Shown here: in pieces, positions 8,422 through 16,244 of the stretch
Numbering within the stretch: the first letter of the stretch is position 1
Layout: each line of letters begins with the position of its first letter
Source: Salinihabitans flavidus
Lineage (GTDB): Bacteria > Pseudomonadota > Alphaproteobacteria > Rhodobacterales > Rhodobacteraceae
Length of the DNA: 64,000 bases
Reading direction: 5' to 3'
NCBI RefSeq assembly: GCF_900110425.1
Contig: NZ_FODS01000003.1
Coordinates: 186,001-250,000 of the forward strand
The notes under the pieces: model-generated
What the model saw: only the letters and a program-made list of their open reading frames with translations
What the model was told of the DNA's origin: nothing
The model's database searches: none
Program-made: the position numbers and the translations under genes

Positions 8422-8436
8422 TCATGTCTGACATGA
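8422..8436. promoter_or_regulatory. Perfect 15-base palindrome in a divergent promoter region
   Basis: TCATGTCTGACATGA is a perfect inverted repeat around a central base, placed between the radical SAM gene (minus) and the corrinoid protein gene (plus), 14 bases from the LexA box. A related, less perfect CATG-N4-GACATG sequence overlaps the radical SAM start. It could be an operator for either gene; no known regulator is assigned. Confidence 0.35.
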
Positions 8437-8585
8437 GTAATTGCCATCACACGGAATTGAAAAAGCCGTTATAGGTCGGTGGCGAAGGCGACGGTGTCGC
8501 AAATTTGACATCATGTCGCAGGGCTTCCCCTACAAGCTGCGGCAAGAAGATCCAGGCGCGTACCCTACGCAGACAAGGAAGTGCT

Positions 8586-9290
8586 ATGGCGGAAGACGAC
8601 GACGACATCATTCTCGCGGACCTCGACGACGATGAACTGGTTCAGCAGATGTTCGACGATCTCTATGACGGTCTCCGAGAGGAGATCGAGGAGAGCGTGC
8701 AGATCCTGCTTGCGCGGGGCTGGGCCCCCTACAAGATTCTCACGGAGGCGCTTGTCGGCGGAATGACAATCGTGGGCGCCGATTTCCGCGACGGAATCCT
8801 CTTCGTGCCGGAGGTACTTCTGGCGGCCAACGCGATGAAGGGCGGGATGCAGATTCTCAAGCCGCTGCTGGCGGAAACCGGCGCGCCGCGCATGGGCTCC
8901 ATGGTGATCGGAACGGTGAAGGGCGATATCCACGACATCGGCAAGAACCTTGTCAGCATGATGATGGAAGGCGCCGGGTTCGAGGTGGTCGATCTGGGAA
9001 TCAACAACCCGGTGGAAAACTACCTTGAGGCGCTGGATGAGCATAAGCCCGACATCCTTGGCATGTCCGCGCTTCTGACGACCACGATGCCCTACATGAA
9101 GGTGGTGATCGACACGCTGATCGAGCAGGGGCGGCGCGACGATTACATCGTGCTGGTGGGCGGTGCGCCGCTCAACGAGGAGTTCGGCAAGGCGATCGGC
9201 GCGGATGCCTATTGCCGCGATGCCGCCGTTGCGGTGGAGACGGCGAAAGCCTATGTCGCCCGCAAGCACAATGCGATGGCCGCTGGCTGA
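8586..9290 (+). CDS. Corrinoid (B12-binding) methyltransferase protein
   Basis: A 234-residue cobalamin-binding protein. An acidic N-terminus (MAEDDDDIILADLDDDELVQ) leads into the helical B12-binding cap (about 20-100), then the Rossmann-type B12 domain with the lower-ligand motif GDIHDIGKNL and the later GMSALLTTTMPYM and VLVGGAPLN. The start at 8586 has AAGGAAG at proper spacing, while an in-frame ATG 27 codons upstream gives a non-conserved extension. It is the size of MtbC/MttC-like corrinoid proteins. With bmt nearby it is a good candidate for the B12 subunit of the split methionine synthase of this family. Confidence 0.88.
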   Translation: MAEDDDDIILADLDDDELVQQMFDDLYDGLREEIEESVQILLARGWAPYKILTEALVGGMTIVGADFRDGILFVPEVLLAANAMKGGMQILKPLLAETGAPRMGSMVIGTVKGDIHDIGKNLVSMMMEGAGFEVVDLGINNPVENYLEALDEHKPDILGMSALLTTTMPYMKVVIDTLIEQGRRDDYIVLVGGAPLNEEFGKAIGADAYCRDAAVAVETAKAYVARKHNAMAAG

Positions 9291-9315
9291 GCGGGCTCGG
9301 CATTCACATCGGAAG

Positions 9316-9347
9316 GGCCCGCCAAGCCACTGGCGGGCCTTTGCTTT
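9316..9347 (+). terminator. Intrinsic terminator or attenuator between the corrinoid and DUF1638 genes
   Basis: GGCCCGCCA, a six-base loop and TGGCGGGCC make a perfect nine-pair stem followed by TTTGCTTTT. It ends 13 bases before the DUF1638 ATG, so the two genes may be partly uncoupled or DUF1638 expressed only by read-through. Confidence 0.8.
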
Positions 9348-9360
9348 TCGAGGTCATGAG

Positions 9361-10026
9361 ATGAGCGGGATCAGCGACAGCGATCTGACCGAAATGGGGC
9401 TGCCCCCCGGCACCGACAAGGGGCGCGTGTTGGTCATCGCCTGCGGGGCGCTGGCGCGGGAGATCCTCGACCTGCGGGCGGCGAATGGCTGGGATCATCT
9501 GCATCTGGCCTGCCTGCCCGCGATCCTGCACAACACGCCCGACAAGATCACGGACGCGGTGCGCGCAGCGGTGGACAAGCACCGGGGCAGCTTCGACTCG
9601 ATCTTCGTCGCCTATGCCGATTGCGGCACCGGCGGGGCATTGCAGCGCGCCTGCGACGAGATGGGGGTGGAGATGATCCAGGGGCCCCATTGTTACAGCT
9701 TTTTCCAGGGAAATCAGGACTTTGCCGCGAAAAGCGAAGACGAGATCACCGCCTTCTACCTGACCGATTTCCTCGTCCGGCAGTTCGATGCCTTCGTCAC
9801 AAAACCGCTTGGCCTTGACCGGCACCCGGAGCTTCGGGACATGTATTTCGGCAATTACACGAAACTGGTTTATCAGGCGCAGACCGACGATCCGGCCCTG
9901 ACCGAAAAGGCGCGGGCCTGCGCGGACTTCCTCGGCCTCGACTTCGAGCGGCGTTTCACCGGCTATGGCGATCTGGCGGAGGCGCTGGAAAGGGCCGCGA
10001 AAGGCGAGGCTGCACCACGTCGGTAA
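9361..10026 (+). CDS. DUF1638 domain-containing protein
   Basis: A 221-residue soluble protein of the DUF1638 family. Visible conserved features include VLVIACGALAREI, HLACLPAILHNTPDKI, a Cys-containing YADCGTGG segment and the motif GPHCYSFFQG. The conserved Cys and His residues would suit metal or cofactor binding, but no activity is established to my knowledge. Members often lie beside corrinoid methyltransferase genes, as here, so a role in loading, repair or use of the corrinoid protein is a reasonable guess. Its last two Arg codons and stop are encoded inside the first unit of the 11-bp repeat at 10017-10049. Confidence 0.82.
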   Translation: MSGISDSDLTEMGLPPGTDKGRVLVIACGALAREILDLRAANGWDHLHLACLPAILHNTPDKITDAVRAAVDKHRGSFDSIFVAYADCGTGGALQRACDEMGVEMIQGPHCYSFFQGNQDFAAKSEDEITAFYLTDFLVRQFDAFVTKPLGLDRHPELRDMYFGNYTKLVYQAQTDDPALTEKARACADFLGLDFERRFTGYGDLAEALERAAKGEAAPRR

Positions 10027-10049
10027 AACGTCGGTATTGCGTCGGTATC
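10017..10049 (+). repeat. 11-bp iterated repeat, copy 1 (three units)
   Basis: Three head-to-tail 11-mers: ACGTCGGTAAA, ACGTCGGTATT, GCGTCGGTATC. The first overlaps the DUF1638 stop codon. It sits in the convergent gap before the XRE/cupin gene and matches the arrays at 44732-44775 and 54259-54302. Confidence 0.85.
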
Positions 10050-10072
10050 GGCCCCGTCCCCCGGGTGTCGGG

Positions 10073-10696
10073 TCAGGTCAGCGAGGTAACCCAGAGAATC
10101 ATCGCGTCCTCGGGGCTGATCGAAATCACGTTGTGGCCCATCGCGGCGTCGTAATAGGCGCTGTCGCCACGGCGCATCTCGAACGGTTCATAATATTCCG
10201 TGTAAAGGCGGATCACCCCGGTGAGGACATAGAGAAACTCCTCTCCGTCGTGGCGCACCCAGCCGTCGAACTCCTCCATGGAGCGGGCGCGGATGCGGGC
10301 GCGGTAGGGGAGCATCTGCTTGCGGCTCAGGGTTTCGGCCAGAAGCTCATGCTCATAGGTCGTCGTGACCTGATGCATCCCCTCGCCGGAGTTCGTCGTC
10401 ACCATGCGGCCGTTGACCTGCCCGTGGCGCGGCTGCGAGAAAAGCTGCGGCACGGTAATCTGCAACCCCACGGCGAGTTTGCGCAGCGCGTCGAAGGTGG
10501 GCGACATCTGGCCGTTCTCGATCTTGGACAGGGTGGAGCGGGCCAGCCCCGCCTGCCGCGCCGCCTGTTCCAGCGTCCAGCCCTGCGCCTTGCGCAGCTC
10601 GCGTACCCGCGCGCCAAGATCGAGCGGTTCGGGATTCTCCGCGTTACCCGCCTCTCGCGCGACGCGGATGAGGGTTCTGGGGTCGGTCTTTTTCAT
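10073..10696 (-). CDS. XRE-family transcriptional regulator with cupin sensor domain
   Basis: A 207-residue regulator. A helix-turn-helix (about 29-83; VRELRKAQGWTLEQAARQAG and STLSKIENGQMSPT) is followed by a C-terminal cupin_2 barrel (about 125-200; DGEEFLYVLTGVIRLY). This layout is seen in regulators of the PuuR/SutR type that sense small metabolites. The start at 10696 (MKKTDPRTLIR) is preferred over the 18-codon longer frame. It is divergent from the acyl-CoA ligase operon with only 65 bases between the starts, so it may control that operon, itself, or both. The ligand is unknown. Confidence 0.85.
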   Translation of the reverse strand: MKKTDPRTLIRVAREAGNAENPEPLDLGARVRELRKAQGWTLEQAARQAGLARSTLSKIENGQMSPTFDALRKLAVGLQITVPQLFSQPRHGQVNGRMVTTNSGEGMHQVTTTYEHELLAETLSRKQMLPYRARIRARSMEEFDGWVRHDGEEFLYVLTGVIRLYTEYYEPFEMRRGDSAYYDAAMGHNVISISPEDAMILWVTSLT

Positions 10697-10761
10697 GACG
10701 AGCCTATAGCCCCGCCCGGCGCGCACTTGCAACCCGCAAGGGCGCGGCATAGCAATGCCGC

Positions 10762-12276
10762 ATGCTGTCGGTTTTCGATCAAGGCCCCCCGCCCCCCTGC
10801 CCCGCGCCGTTCAACATGGCCGCGTATGTGCTGGCGCATGCCGAGAGCCAGCCCGACAAGATCGCGCTCTCGGTGGTCTCGCCCACGCGGTCCGAGCGGT
10901 GGAGCTATGGGCGGCTTCGCGATGCCGTGCTGGGCACCGGCGCGGGGCTTCTGGCGCGGGGGCTGCGGCCCGGCGACCGGGTGGTGATGCGGCTGGGCAA
11001 TTCGGTGGAGTTTCCGATTGCCTATCTCGGCGCCATCGCGGTGGGGATCGTGCCGGTGCCCACCTCCGCCATGCTCACCGCCGGGGAGGTGGCGCGGATC
11101 GTCGATGACATCGCGCCGGGGGCGATCCTGCGTGACCCCGAGATCGCCAGCCCCGACGCTCCGGGCGTGCCCGAGATCGGGCTGGAGAGGCTGGTGGCGA
11201 TGCGCGATCTGCCCGGCGCACCCTATGCGATGGGCGATCCGGAGCGGGAAGCCTATATCGTCCAGACCTCCGGCACGGCGGGGCGCCCGCGCGCCGTGGC
11301 CCATGCGCATCGCGCGATCTGGGCACGGCGGATGATGCATGACGGGTGGTACGGGATCGGCGGGCAGGACCGGCTGTGCCATGCGGGGGCGTTCAACTGG
11401 ACCTATACGCTTGGCACCGGGCTGATGGATCCCTGGAGCGTGGGGGCAAGCGCGCTTATCCCCGCGCCGGGGGTGGAGATTGCCGCGCTGCCGCTTTTGC
11501 TGCGGCGGCATCAGGCGACGATATTCGCCGCCGCGCCGGGGGTTTACCGCAAGATTCTTGCCGCGCAGAACGAGATTTTGCTACCCGATCTGCGCCATGG
11601 GCTGAGCGCGGGGGAAAAGCTGTCCGATGCGATCCGAGAGGGCTGGCACAAGGCGACCGGCACCGCGATCTATGAGGCCTTTGGCATGTCGGAATGTTCC
11701 ACGTTCATTTCCGCCAGCCCCGAGGCGCCCGCGCCCGCCCACAGCCTTGGCCGGCCACAGGCCGGGCGGCGCGTCGCCATCGTGGATGACGCCGGTCCGG
11801 TGGAGATCGGCACCGAAGGGGTGATCGCGGTGTCGTCACGCGATCCGGGGCTGATGCTCGGATATGTCGGGGCGGAGACGGAAACCCGCGCACGCTTTGC
11901 CGGGGAGTGGTTCCTGACCGGCGATCTGGGCCAGATGGACGCGGATTTCAACATCACCTACAAGGGGCGGGCCGACGACATGATGAACGCGGGCGGATAC
12001 CGCGTCTCACCGCTGGAGGTGGAGCACGCGCTCTCGCGCTTTCCGGGCATCGGCGCGGTCGGCGTGGCGGAGGTGGAGGTCAAGCGCGACGCGCGGGTGA
12101 TCGCGGCCTTCTACACCGCCGAAGAGACGATCGACGAGGCGGCGCTGGCCGGTTTTGCCGCGGCCAATCTCGCACGATACAAACAGCCGCGCATCTGGCG
12201 GCGGCTCGATACCCTGCCCACCGGACCGAATGGCAAACTCTCGCGCCGGGCGCTGCGCGCGTTGATGGAGGATTAA
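10762..12276 (+). CDS. AMP-dependent acyl-CoA synthetase (benzoate-CoA ligase type)
   Basis: A 504-residue adenylate-forming ligase. The phosphate loop is YIVQTSGTAGRPRAVAHAHR, the A5 region is IYEAFGMSECS, the A7/A8 region LTGDLGQMDADFN and YKGRADDMMNAGGYRVSP, and the catalytic Lys lies in PTGPNGKLSRRALR. The compact size resembles benzoate-CoA ligase and related aromatic or short-chain acid activators; the substrate cannot be read from sequence. It is first in a run with the DsbA-like gene three bases downstream, then a K+ channel and an MFS exporter. Confidence 0.83.
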   Translation: MLSVFDQGPPPPCPAPFNMAAYVLAHAESQPDKIALSVVSPTRSERWSYGRLRDAVLGTGAGLLARGLRPGDRVVMRLGNSVEFPIAYLGAIAVGIVPVPTSAMLTAGEVARIVDDIAPGAILRDPEIASPDAPGVPEIGLERLVAMRDLPGAPYAMGDPEREAYIVQTSGTAGRPRAVAHAHRAIWARRMMHDGWYGIGGQDRLCHAGAFNWTYTLGTGLMDPWSVGASALIPAPGVEIAALPLLLRRHQATIFAAAPGVYRKILAAQNEILLPDLRHGLSAGEKLSDAIREGWHKATGTAIYEAFGMSECSTFISASPEAPAPAHSLGRPQAGRRVAIVDDAGPVEIGTEGVIAVSSRDPGLMLGYVGAETETRARFAGEWFLTGDLGQMDADFNITYKGRADDMMNAGGYRVSPLEVEHALSRFPGIGAVGVAEVEVKRDARVIAAFYTAEETIDEAALAGFAAANLARYKQPRIWRRLDTLPTGPNGKLSRRALRALMED

Positions 12277-12279
12277 GCG

Positions 12280-12921
12280 ATGATCAAACTCGATATCATG
12301 TCGGACCCGATCTGCCCGTGGTGCTATATCGGAAAGGCGCTTCTGGAACAGGCGTTGGCGGCGGAGCCCGATCCGCCCTTTGCCATCGAATGGCATCCCT
12401 TTCAACTCAACCCCGAGATGCCGCCCGAAGGCATGGACCGGCGCGCCTATCTGGAGGCGAAGTTCGGCGGCCGGGAGGCGGCGGTCAAGACCTATGCCCA
12501 GATCGCGCAAAAAGCCGAAGAGGCGGGGCTGTCGCTCGATTTCGGCGCCATCGCGCGCACGCCCAACACCATCGACGCGCACCGGCTCATCCACTGGGCC
12601 GGGATCGAGGGCAGGCAGCAAGACGTCGTGGATGCGCTGTTCCGGGCCTATTTCGAGGAGGGCCGCGATATTGGCGAGCATGACACTCTAGCCGATATCG
12701 CCGACGCGGCCGGGATGGACGCCGCGGCGGTGCGGCGGCTTCTGACCTCGGACGCGGATGTGGAGGAGATCCGCACGCGCGACGCGCAGGCGCGCGAAAT
12801 GGGGGTGACCGCGGTGCCCACCTTCATCGTGGCCGGCCAGCACGCGGTGCCCGGCGCGCAGCCGCCCGAGCTCTGGACGCGGGTGATCGCGGAGATCAAC
12901 GCGCGGCAGGACGGGGAATGA
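12280..12921 (+). CDS. DsbA-family (FrnE-like) oxidoreductase
   Basis: A 213-residue thioredoxin-fold protein with a CPWC active site near the N-terminus (MSDPICPWCYIGKALLEQAL) and the cis-Pro region GVTAVPTFIVAG. It has no signal peptide, so it should be cytoplasmic, like FrnE/2-hydroxychromene-2-carboxylate-isomerase-like members. It follows the acyl-CoA ligase by three bases and overlaps the next gene by four. The redox or isomerase role is inferred from the family. Confidence 0.87.
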   Translation: MIKLDIMSDPICPWCYIGKALLEQALAAEPDPPFAIEWHPFQLNPEMPPEGMDRRAYLEAKFGGREAAVKTYAQIAQKAEEAGLSLDFGAIARTPNTIDAHRLIHWAGIEGRQQDVVDALFRAYFEEGRDIGEHDTLADIADAAGMDAAAVRRLLTSDADVEEIRTRDAQAREMGVTAVPTFIVAGQHAVPGAQPPELWTRVIAEINARQDGE

Positions 12922-13280
12922 ACCCGATGCTGCGCATTCTCGCGCTTCTGGCGCTCTTGGCGCCGGTGATCGCGGCGGGGACCGTGTTCTTTCATCATGT
13001 CGAGGGCTGGAGCTGGGTGGACAGCTATTTCTTTTCGGTGGTGACGCTTTCGACCGTGGGCTATGGGGAGCTGGTCCCGGCTACGACGCTGGGCAAGATC
13101 GGCACAACGGTGTTCATTTTCATCGGGCTGGGAATTTTCGCCGTTGTGATTCAGCAAATCGGGCGGATGGCTGCAGAAAACCGGCTTACGCATACCGAAT
13201 GGCTGATTGCGCGACTGGGCCACCACAAGGCGGAGCAGGAACCGGAGGCCGCCAACGAGGATGACAGGCCCGAACCATGA
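12918..13280 (+). CDS. Two-TM potassium channel pore protein
   Basis: A 120-residue membrane protein with two transmembrane helices (about 5-24 and 60-80), a re-entrant pore helix and the K+ selectivity filter STVGYGE between them, so it has the minimal Ion_trans_2 (KcsA-like) layout. The hydrophilic tail of about 40 residues carries no RCK or cyclic-nucleotide domain, so gating is unclear. The start overlaps the DsbA-like stop as ATGA, and its stop overlaps the MFS gene start as ATGA. Confidence 0.85.
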   Translation: MNPMLRILALLALLAPVIAAGTVFFHHVEGWSWVDSYFFSVVTLSTVGYGELVPATTLGKIGTTVFIFIGLGIFAVVIQQIGRMAAENRLTHTEWLIARLGHHKAEQEPEAANEDDRPEP

Positions 13281-14521
13281 CAGCCCCCCGATTGCCGATC
13301 TCGCGCGTGGAGTTCACCGCGCTCTGCGCGATGATGTTCGCCACCATCGCCTTTTCCATCGACGCGATGCTGCCCGCGCTGCCCGAGATCGGCGCGGAGC
13401 TGAGCCCCGACAACGTCAACCGCGCGCAGCTCATCCTGACGAGTTTCGTTCTGGGCATGGGGGTGGGCACGTTCTTCACCGGGCCGCTGTCGGACAGGTT
13501 CGGACGCAAGCCGGTGGTGTATGCGGGGGCCGCGCTTTATATCGGGTCGGCGGGGCTGGCGTGGATGGCCCAGTCGCTTGAACTGGTGCTGGCGGCACGG
13601 TTCCTGCAAGGTCTGGGGGCGGCGGGGCCAAGGGTGGTGACGCTCGCCATCATCCGCGATCTGGTCTCTGGGCGCGAGATGGCGCGGATGATGTCCTTTG
13701 CGATGATGGTCTTCACGCTGGTGCCGGCGATCGCGCCGACGCTGGGCGCGGCGATCATCGCCTTCACCGGCTGGCGCGGAGTGTTCGCGGCCTTCATGCT
13801 GTTTTCGCTGATCTCCGTGCTGTGGCTGCATATCCGCCTGCCCGAGCCGCTGGCACCGGAGAACCGCCGCCCGTTCCGGCCCCGGCTGATCGTGGCCGCG
13901 CTTGGCGAGATGTGGGCGATCCCGGCGGTGCGCCTCCCGATGATGGTGCAGTCGCTGTGCTTTGCCATGTTGTTCACGATGATCAGCACGGTGCAGCAGG
14001 TGTTTGACATCACCTTCGAACAGGGGGCGAGTTTTCCGTTCTGGTTCGGGGTGATCGCCATCGTCGCCGGATCGGCCAGCCTTCTGAACGCGGCGCTGGT
14101 GATGCGTCTGGGAATGCGGGTCATGGTGACGGTGACGCTTGGCGCGCAGATGGGCCTGTCGGGCGCGATGGTCCTGTGCTGGTTTGTGATCCCGGAGATG
14201 GGCGTGCTTTTCGCGGTGTTCCTGCTGTGGCAGGCGACGGTCTTCTTTCAGGCGGGGCTGACCATCGGGAACCTCAACGCGATGGCGATGGAGCCGCTGG
14301 GCCACATGGCGGGCACGGCGGCCAGCGTGATGGGCGCGGTGTCCACCGTGGCGGGGGCGGCGCTGGCGGTGCCGGTGGGACTTCTGTTCAATGGCACGCC
14401 GGTGCCGCTCGCGCTGGGGCTGGGGGTCGAGGCGGCCCTTGGTTTTGCGCTCATGATGCATTTGCGGCGGATCGAGGCGCGGGACGCGAAGCGCGCGCCT
14501 GTCCCGGCTGTCGGAATTTGA
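13277..14521 (+). CDS. Bcr/CflA-family multidrug efflux MFS transporter
   Basis: A 414-residue inner-membrane transporter with about 12 helices. The Bcr/CflA signature is visible: FSIDAMLPALPEIG in helix 1 and the loop motif GPLSDRFGRKPVVYAGA, then RFLQGLGAAGPRVV in helix 4. It likely exports drugs or small metabolites by proton antiport. It is last in the ligase-DsbA-channel-MFS run with a four-base overlap upstream. A short repeat of the GAGTATTTG type begins at its stop codon. Confidence 0.88.
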   Translation: MTAPRLPISRVEFTALCAMMFATIAFSIDAMLPALPEIGAELSPDNVNRAQLILTSFVLGMGVGTFFTGPLSDRFGRKPVVYAGAALYIGSAGLAWMAQSLELVLAARFLQGLGAAGPRVVTLAIIRDLVSGREMARMMSFAMMVFTLVPAIAPTLGAAIIAFTGWRGVFAAFMLFSLISVLWLHIRLPEPLAPENRRPFRPRLIVAALGEMWAIPAVRLPMMVQSLCFAMLFTMISTVQQVFDITFEQGASFPFWFGVIAIVAGSASLLNAALVMRLGMRVMVTVTLGAQMGLSGAMVLCWFVIPEMGVLFAVFLLWQATVFFQAGLTIGNLNAMAMEPLGHMAGTAASVMGAVSTVAGAALAVPVGLLFNGTPVPLALGLGVEAALGFALMMHLRRIEARDAKRAPVPAVGI

Positions 14522-14549
14522 GTATTTGTGGAACAAAGAAAGGTCAGAC
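14520..14549 (+). repeat. Short intergenic repeat, copy 2 (GAGTATTTG type)
   Basis: GAGTATTTGtgGAACAaAGAAa then GGTCAGA, nearly the same as 7268-7297 and in the same orientation just after a plus-strand stop codon. Here it begins within the MFS gene stop and precedes the TPR gene by about 40 bases. Confidence 0.6.
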
Positions 14550-14588
14550 ATTTTTCGGGGCGGCGCCCAGGGATGATGGGAGGATGAG

Positions 14589-16244
14589 ATGACGTATTAC
14601 GACCTTGGAACGCACAGCTGCTCGGTGACCACCGGATCGGAGCAGGCGCAGCTCTGGTTCGACCGGGGGCTGATCTGGACCTATGGCTACAACCACGCCG
14701 AGGCGGTGACCTGTTTTCAGCGCGCGCTGGAGCATGATCGGCAGTGCGCGATGGCGCATTGGGGTGTCGCCTATGCCTCTGGCCCCAATTACAACATGCC
14801 ATGGAAGATCTTTGACGAGGCGGGCCGCGCGGCGGCGCTGGCGGCCGCTTATGACGCGACGCAGGCGGCGCTAACCTGTCTGGACGGGGTGAGCGCGGAG
14901 GAGGCCGCGCTGATCCGCGCCCTGCCCGCCCGCTACCCGCAGCGCGAGCCGATCGCCGACATGTCCGCCTGGGACGATGATTTTGCCGATGCCATGCGCG
15001 CGGTGTTCGCCGCCCATCCGCATCACCGCGATTTGCGGGCGGTGTTCGCCGAGGCGCTGCTCAACCGCACGCCGTGGAACATGTGGGATCTGGCGAGCGG
15101 ACAACCGGCGCAGGGCGCCAGCACGATCGAATGTCAGACAATTCTGGAAAAGGCGCTGGAGACCGATCCGGAGGCGATGCGCCATCCCGGCCTGCTGCAT
15201 CTTTACATTCACCTGATGGAGATGTCGCCCACGCCGGAAAAGGCGCTCAGGGCCGGCGATGCGCTGCGCGAGCTGGTGCCGGATGCCGGGCATCTGGTGC
15301 ATATGCCCACGCATATCGACGTGCTGTGCGGGCAGTATCATGATGTCGTCTACTGGAACCGCAAGGCGGTGGAGGCCGATCTGAAATATTACGAGCGCGA
15401 GGGCGCGCTCAACATCTATACCGGCTACCGGCAGCACAATTACCATTTCATCATCTATGGCGCGCTGTTTCTGGGACAGATCGAACCGGCGCGCGAAGCC
15501 TTGCGGGAGATTGTCGAGACAACGCCCGAGGATATGCTGCGCATCGAAAGCCCGCCGATGGCCGATTATTTCGAAGCCTTCCTCGCGATGGAGCCGCACG
15601 TCCTGATCCGCTTTGGCCGGTGGGAAGAGGCCACGCGGCTGCCGCTGCCGGACGATCCGGAGCTTTACTGCACGCAGGTGGCGCATGTGCATTACGCGCG
15701 CGGCGTGGCCCATGCGGCGCTTGGCCATGTCGCGCAGGCCGAAGCCGAAGAGCGGCTTTTCCACGCGGCCAGGGCGCGGGTGCCGCACACGCGGCTGTTG
15801 CACAACAACCGGGTGGTGGACCTGCTGGAGATCGCGGCGGACATGCTGCGCGGAGAGATCGCCTATCGTAAGGGCGAGTATGAGGCGGCCTTCGCGGCGC
15901 TGCGCCGGTCGGTCGCGCGCGATGACGCGCTGCCCTATGACGAGCCCTGGGGCTGGATGCAGCCGGCGCGGCACGCGCTTGGCGCGCTGCTTTTCGAACA
16001 GGGGCGCGTGCCCGAGGCGGAGGCGGTCTACCGCGAGGATCTGGGCCTTGGTGGGCAACTTTCAAGGGCCACGGTTCACCCGGATAATATATGGTCCCTC
16101 AAGGGGTTGCACGATTGCCTTGAGGCAAGAGGTGAAGAAACAGAGATCGTGCAGGTCGCCCAAAGGCTCGCCCTCGCGCAGGCTCGGGCGGACCGGGTTG
16201 CGCGCGCCTCCTGCGCCTGCGCGCAGGCGGCGATGGCCGGTTAG
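14589..16244 (+). CDS. Large tetratricopeptide-repeat protein
   Basis: A 551-residue soluble protein without signal peptide. The N-terminal part reads as a TPR (QLWFDRGLIWTYGYNHAEAV, FQRALEHDRQCAMAHWGVAY), and further helix-turn-helix pairs occur through the length. Two conserved stretches are His/Trp rich (MRHPGLLHLYIHLMEMSP and LVHMPTHIDVLCGQYHDVVY), which could bind metal or substrate. The function is unknown. It is separated from the MFS gene by 67 bases holding a repeat. Its stop codon overlaps the convergent GST gene stop by four bases. Confidence 0.82.
   Translation: MTYYDLGTHSCSVTTGSEQAQLWFDRGLIWTYGYNHAEAVTCFQRALEHDRQCAMAHWGVAYASGPNYNMPWKIFDEAGRAAALAAAYDATQAALTCLDGVSAEEAALIRALPARYPQREPIADMSAWDDDFADAMRAVFAAHPHHRDLRAVFAEALLNRTPWNMWDLASGQPAQGASTIECQTILEKALETDPEAMRHPGLLHLYIHLMEMSPTPEKALRAGDALRELVPDAGHLVHMPTHIDVLCGQYHDVVYWNRKAVEADLKYYEREGALNIYTGYRQHNYHFIIYGALFLGQIEPAREALREIVETTPEDMLRIESPPMADYFEAFLAMEPHVLIRFGRWEEATRLPLPDDPELYCTQVAHVHYARGVAHAALGHVAQAEAEERLFHAARARVPHTRLLHNNRVVDLLEIAADMLRGEIAYRKGEYEAAFAALRRSVARDDALPYDEPWGWMQPARHALGALLFEQGRVPEAEAVYREDLGLGGQLSRATVHPDNIWSLKGLHDCLEARGEETEIVQVAQRLALAQARADRVARASCACAQAAMAG

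Noticed and set aside
9316-9347. Reading the hairpin after the corrinoid gene as a small RNA
   Set aside because: A perfect stem followed by a T-rich run right after a stop codon is simply explained by an intrinsic terminator.
13151-14551. Minus-strand open frame of 466 codons across the MFS gene
   Set aside because: His/Arg-rich shadow text opposite an unmistakable MFS transporter.
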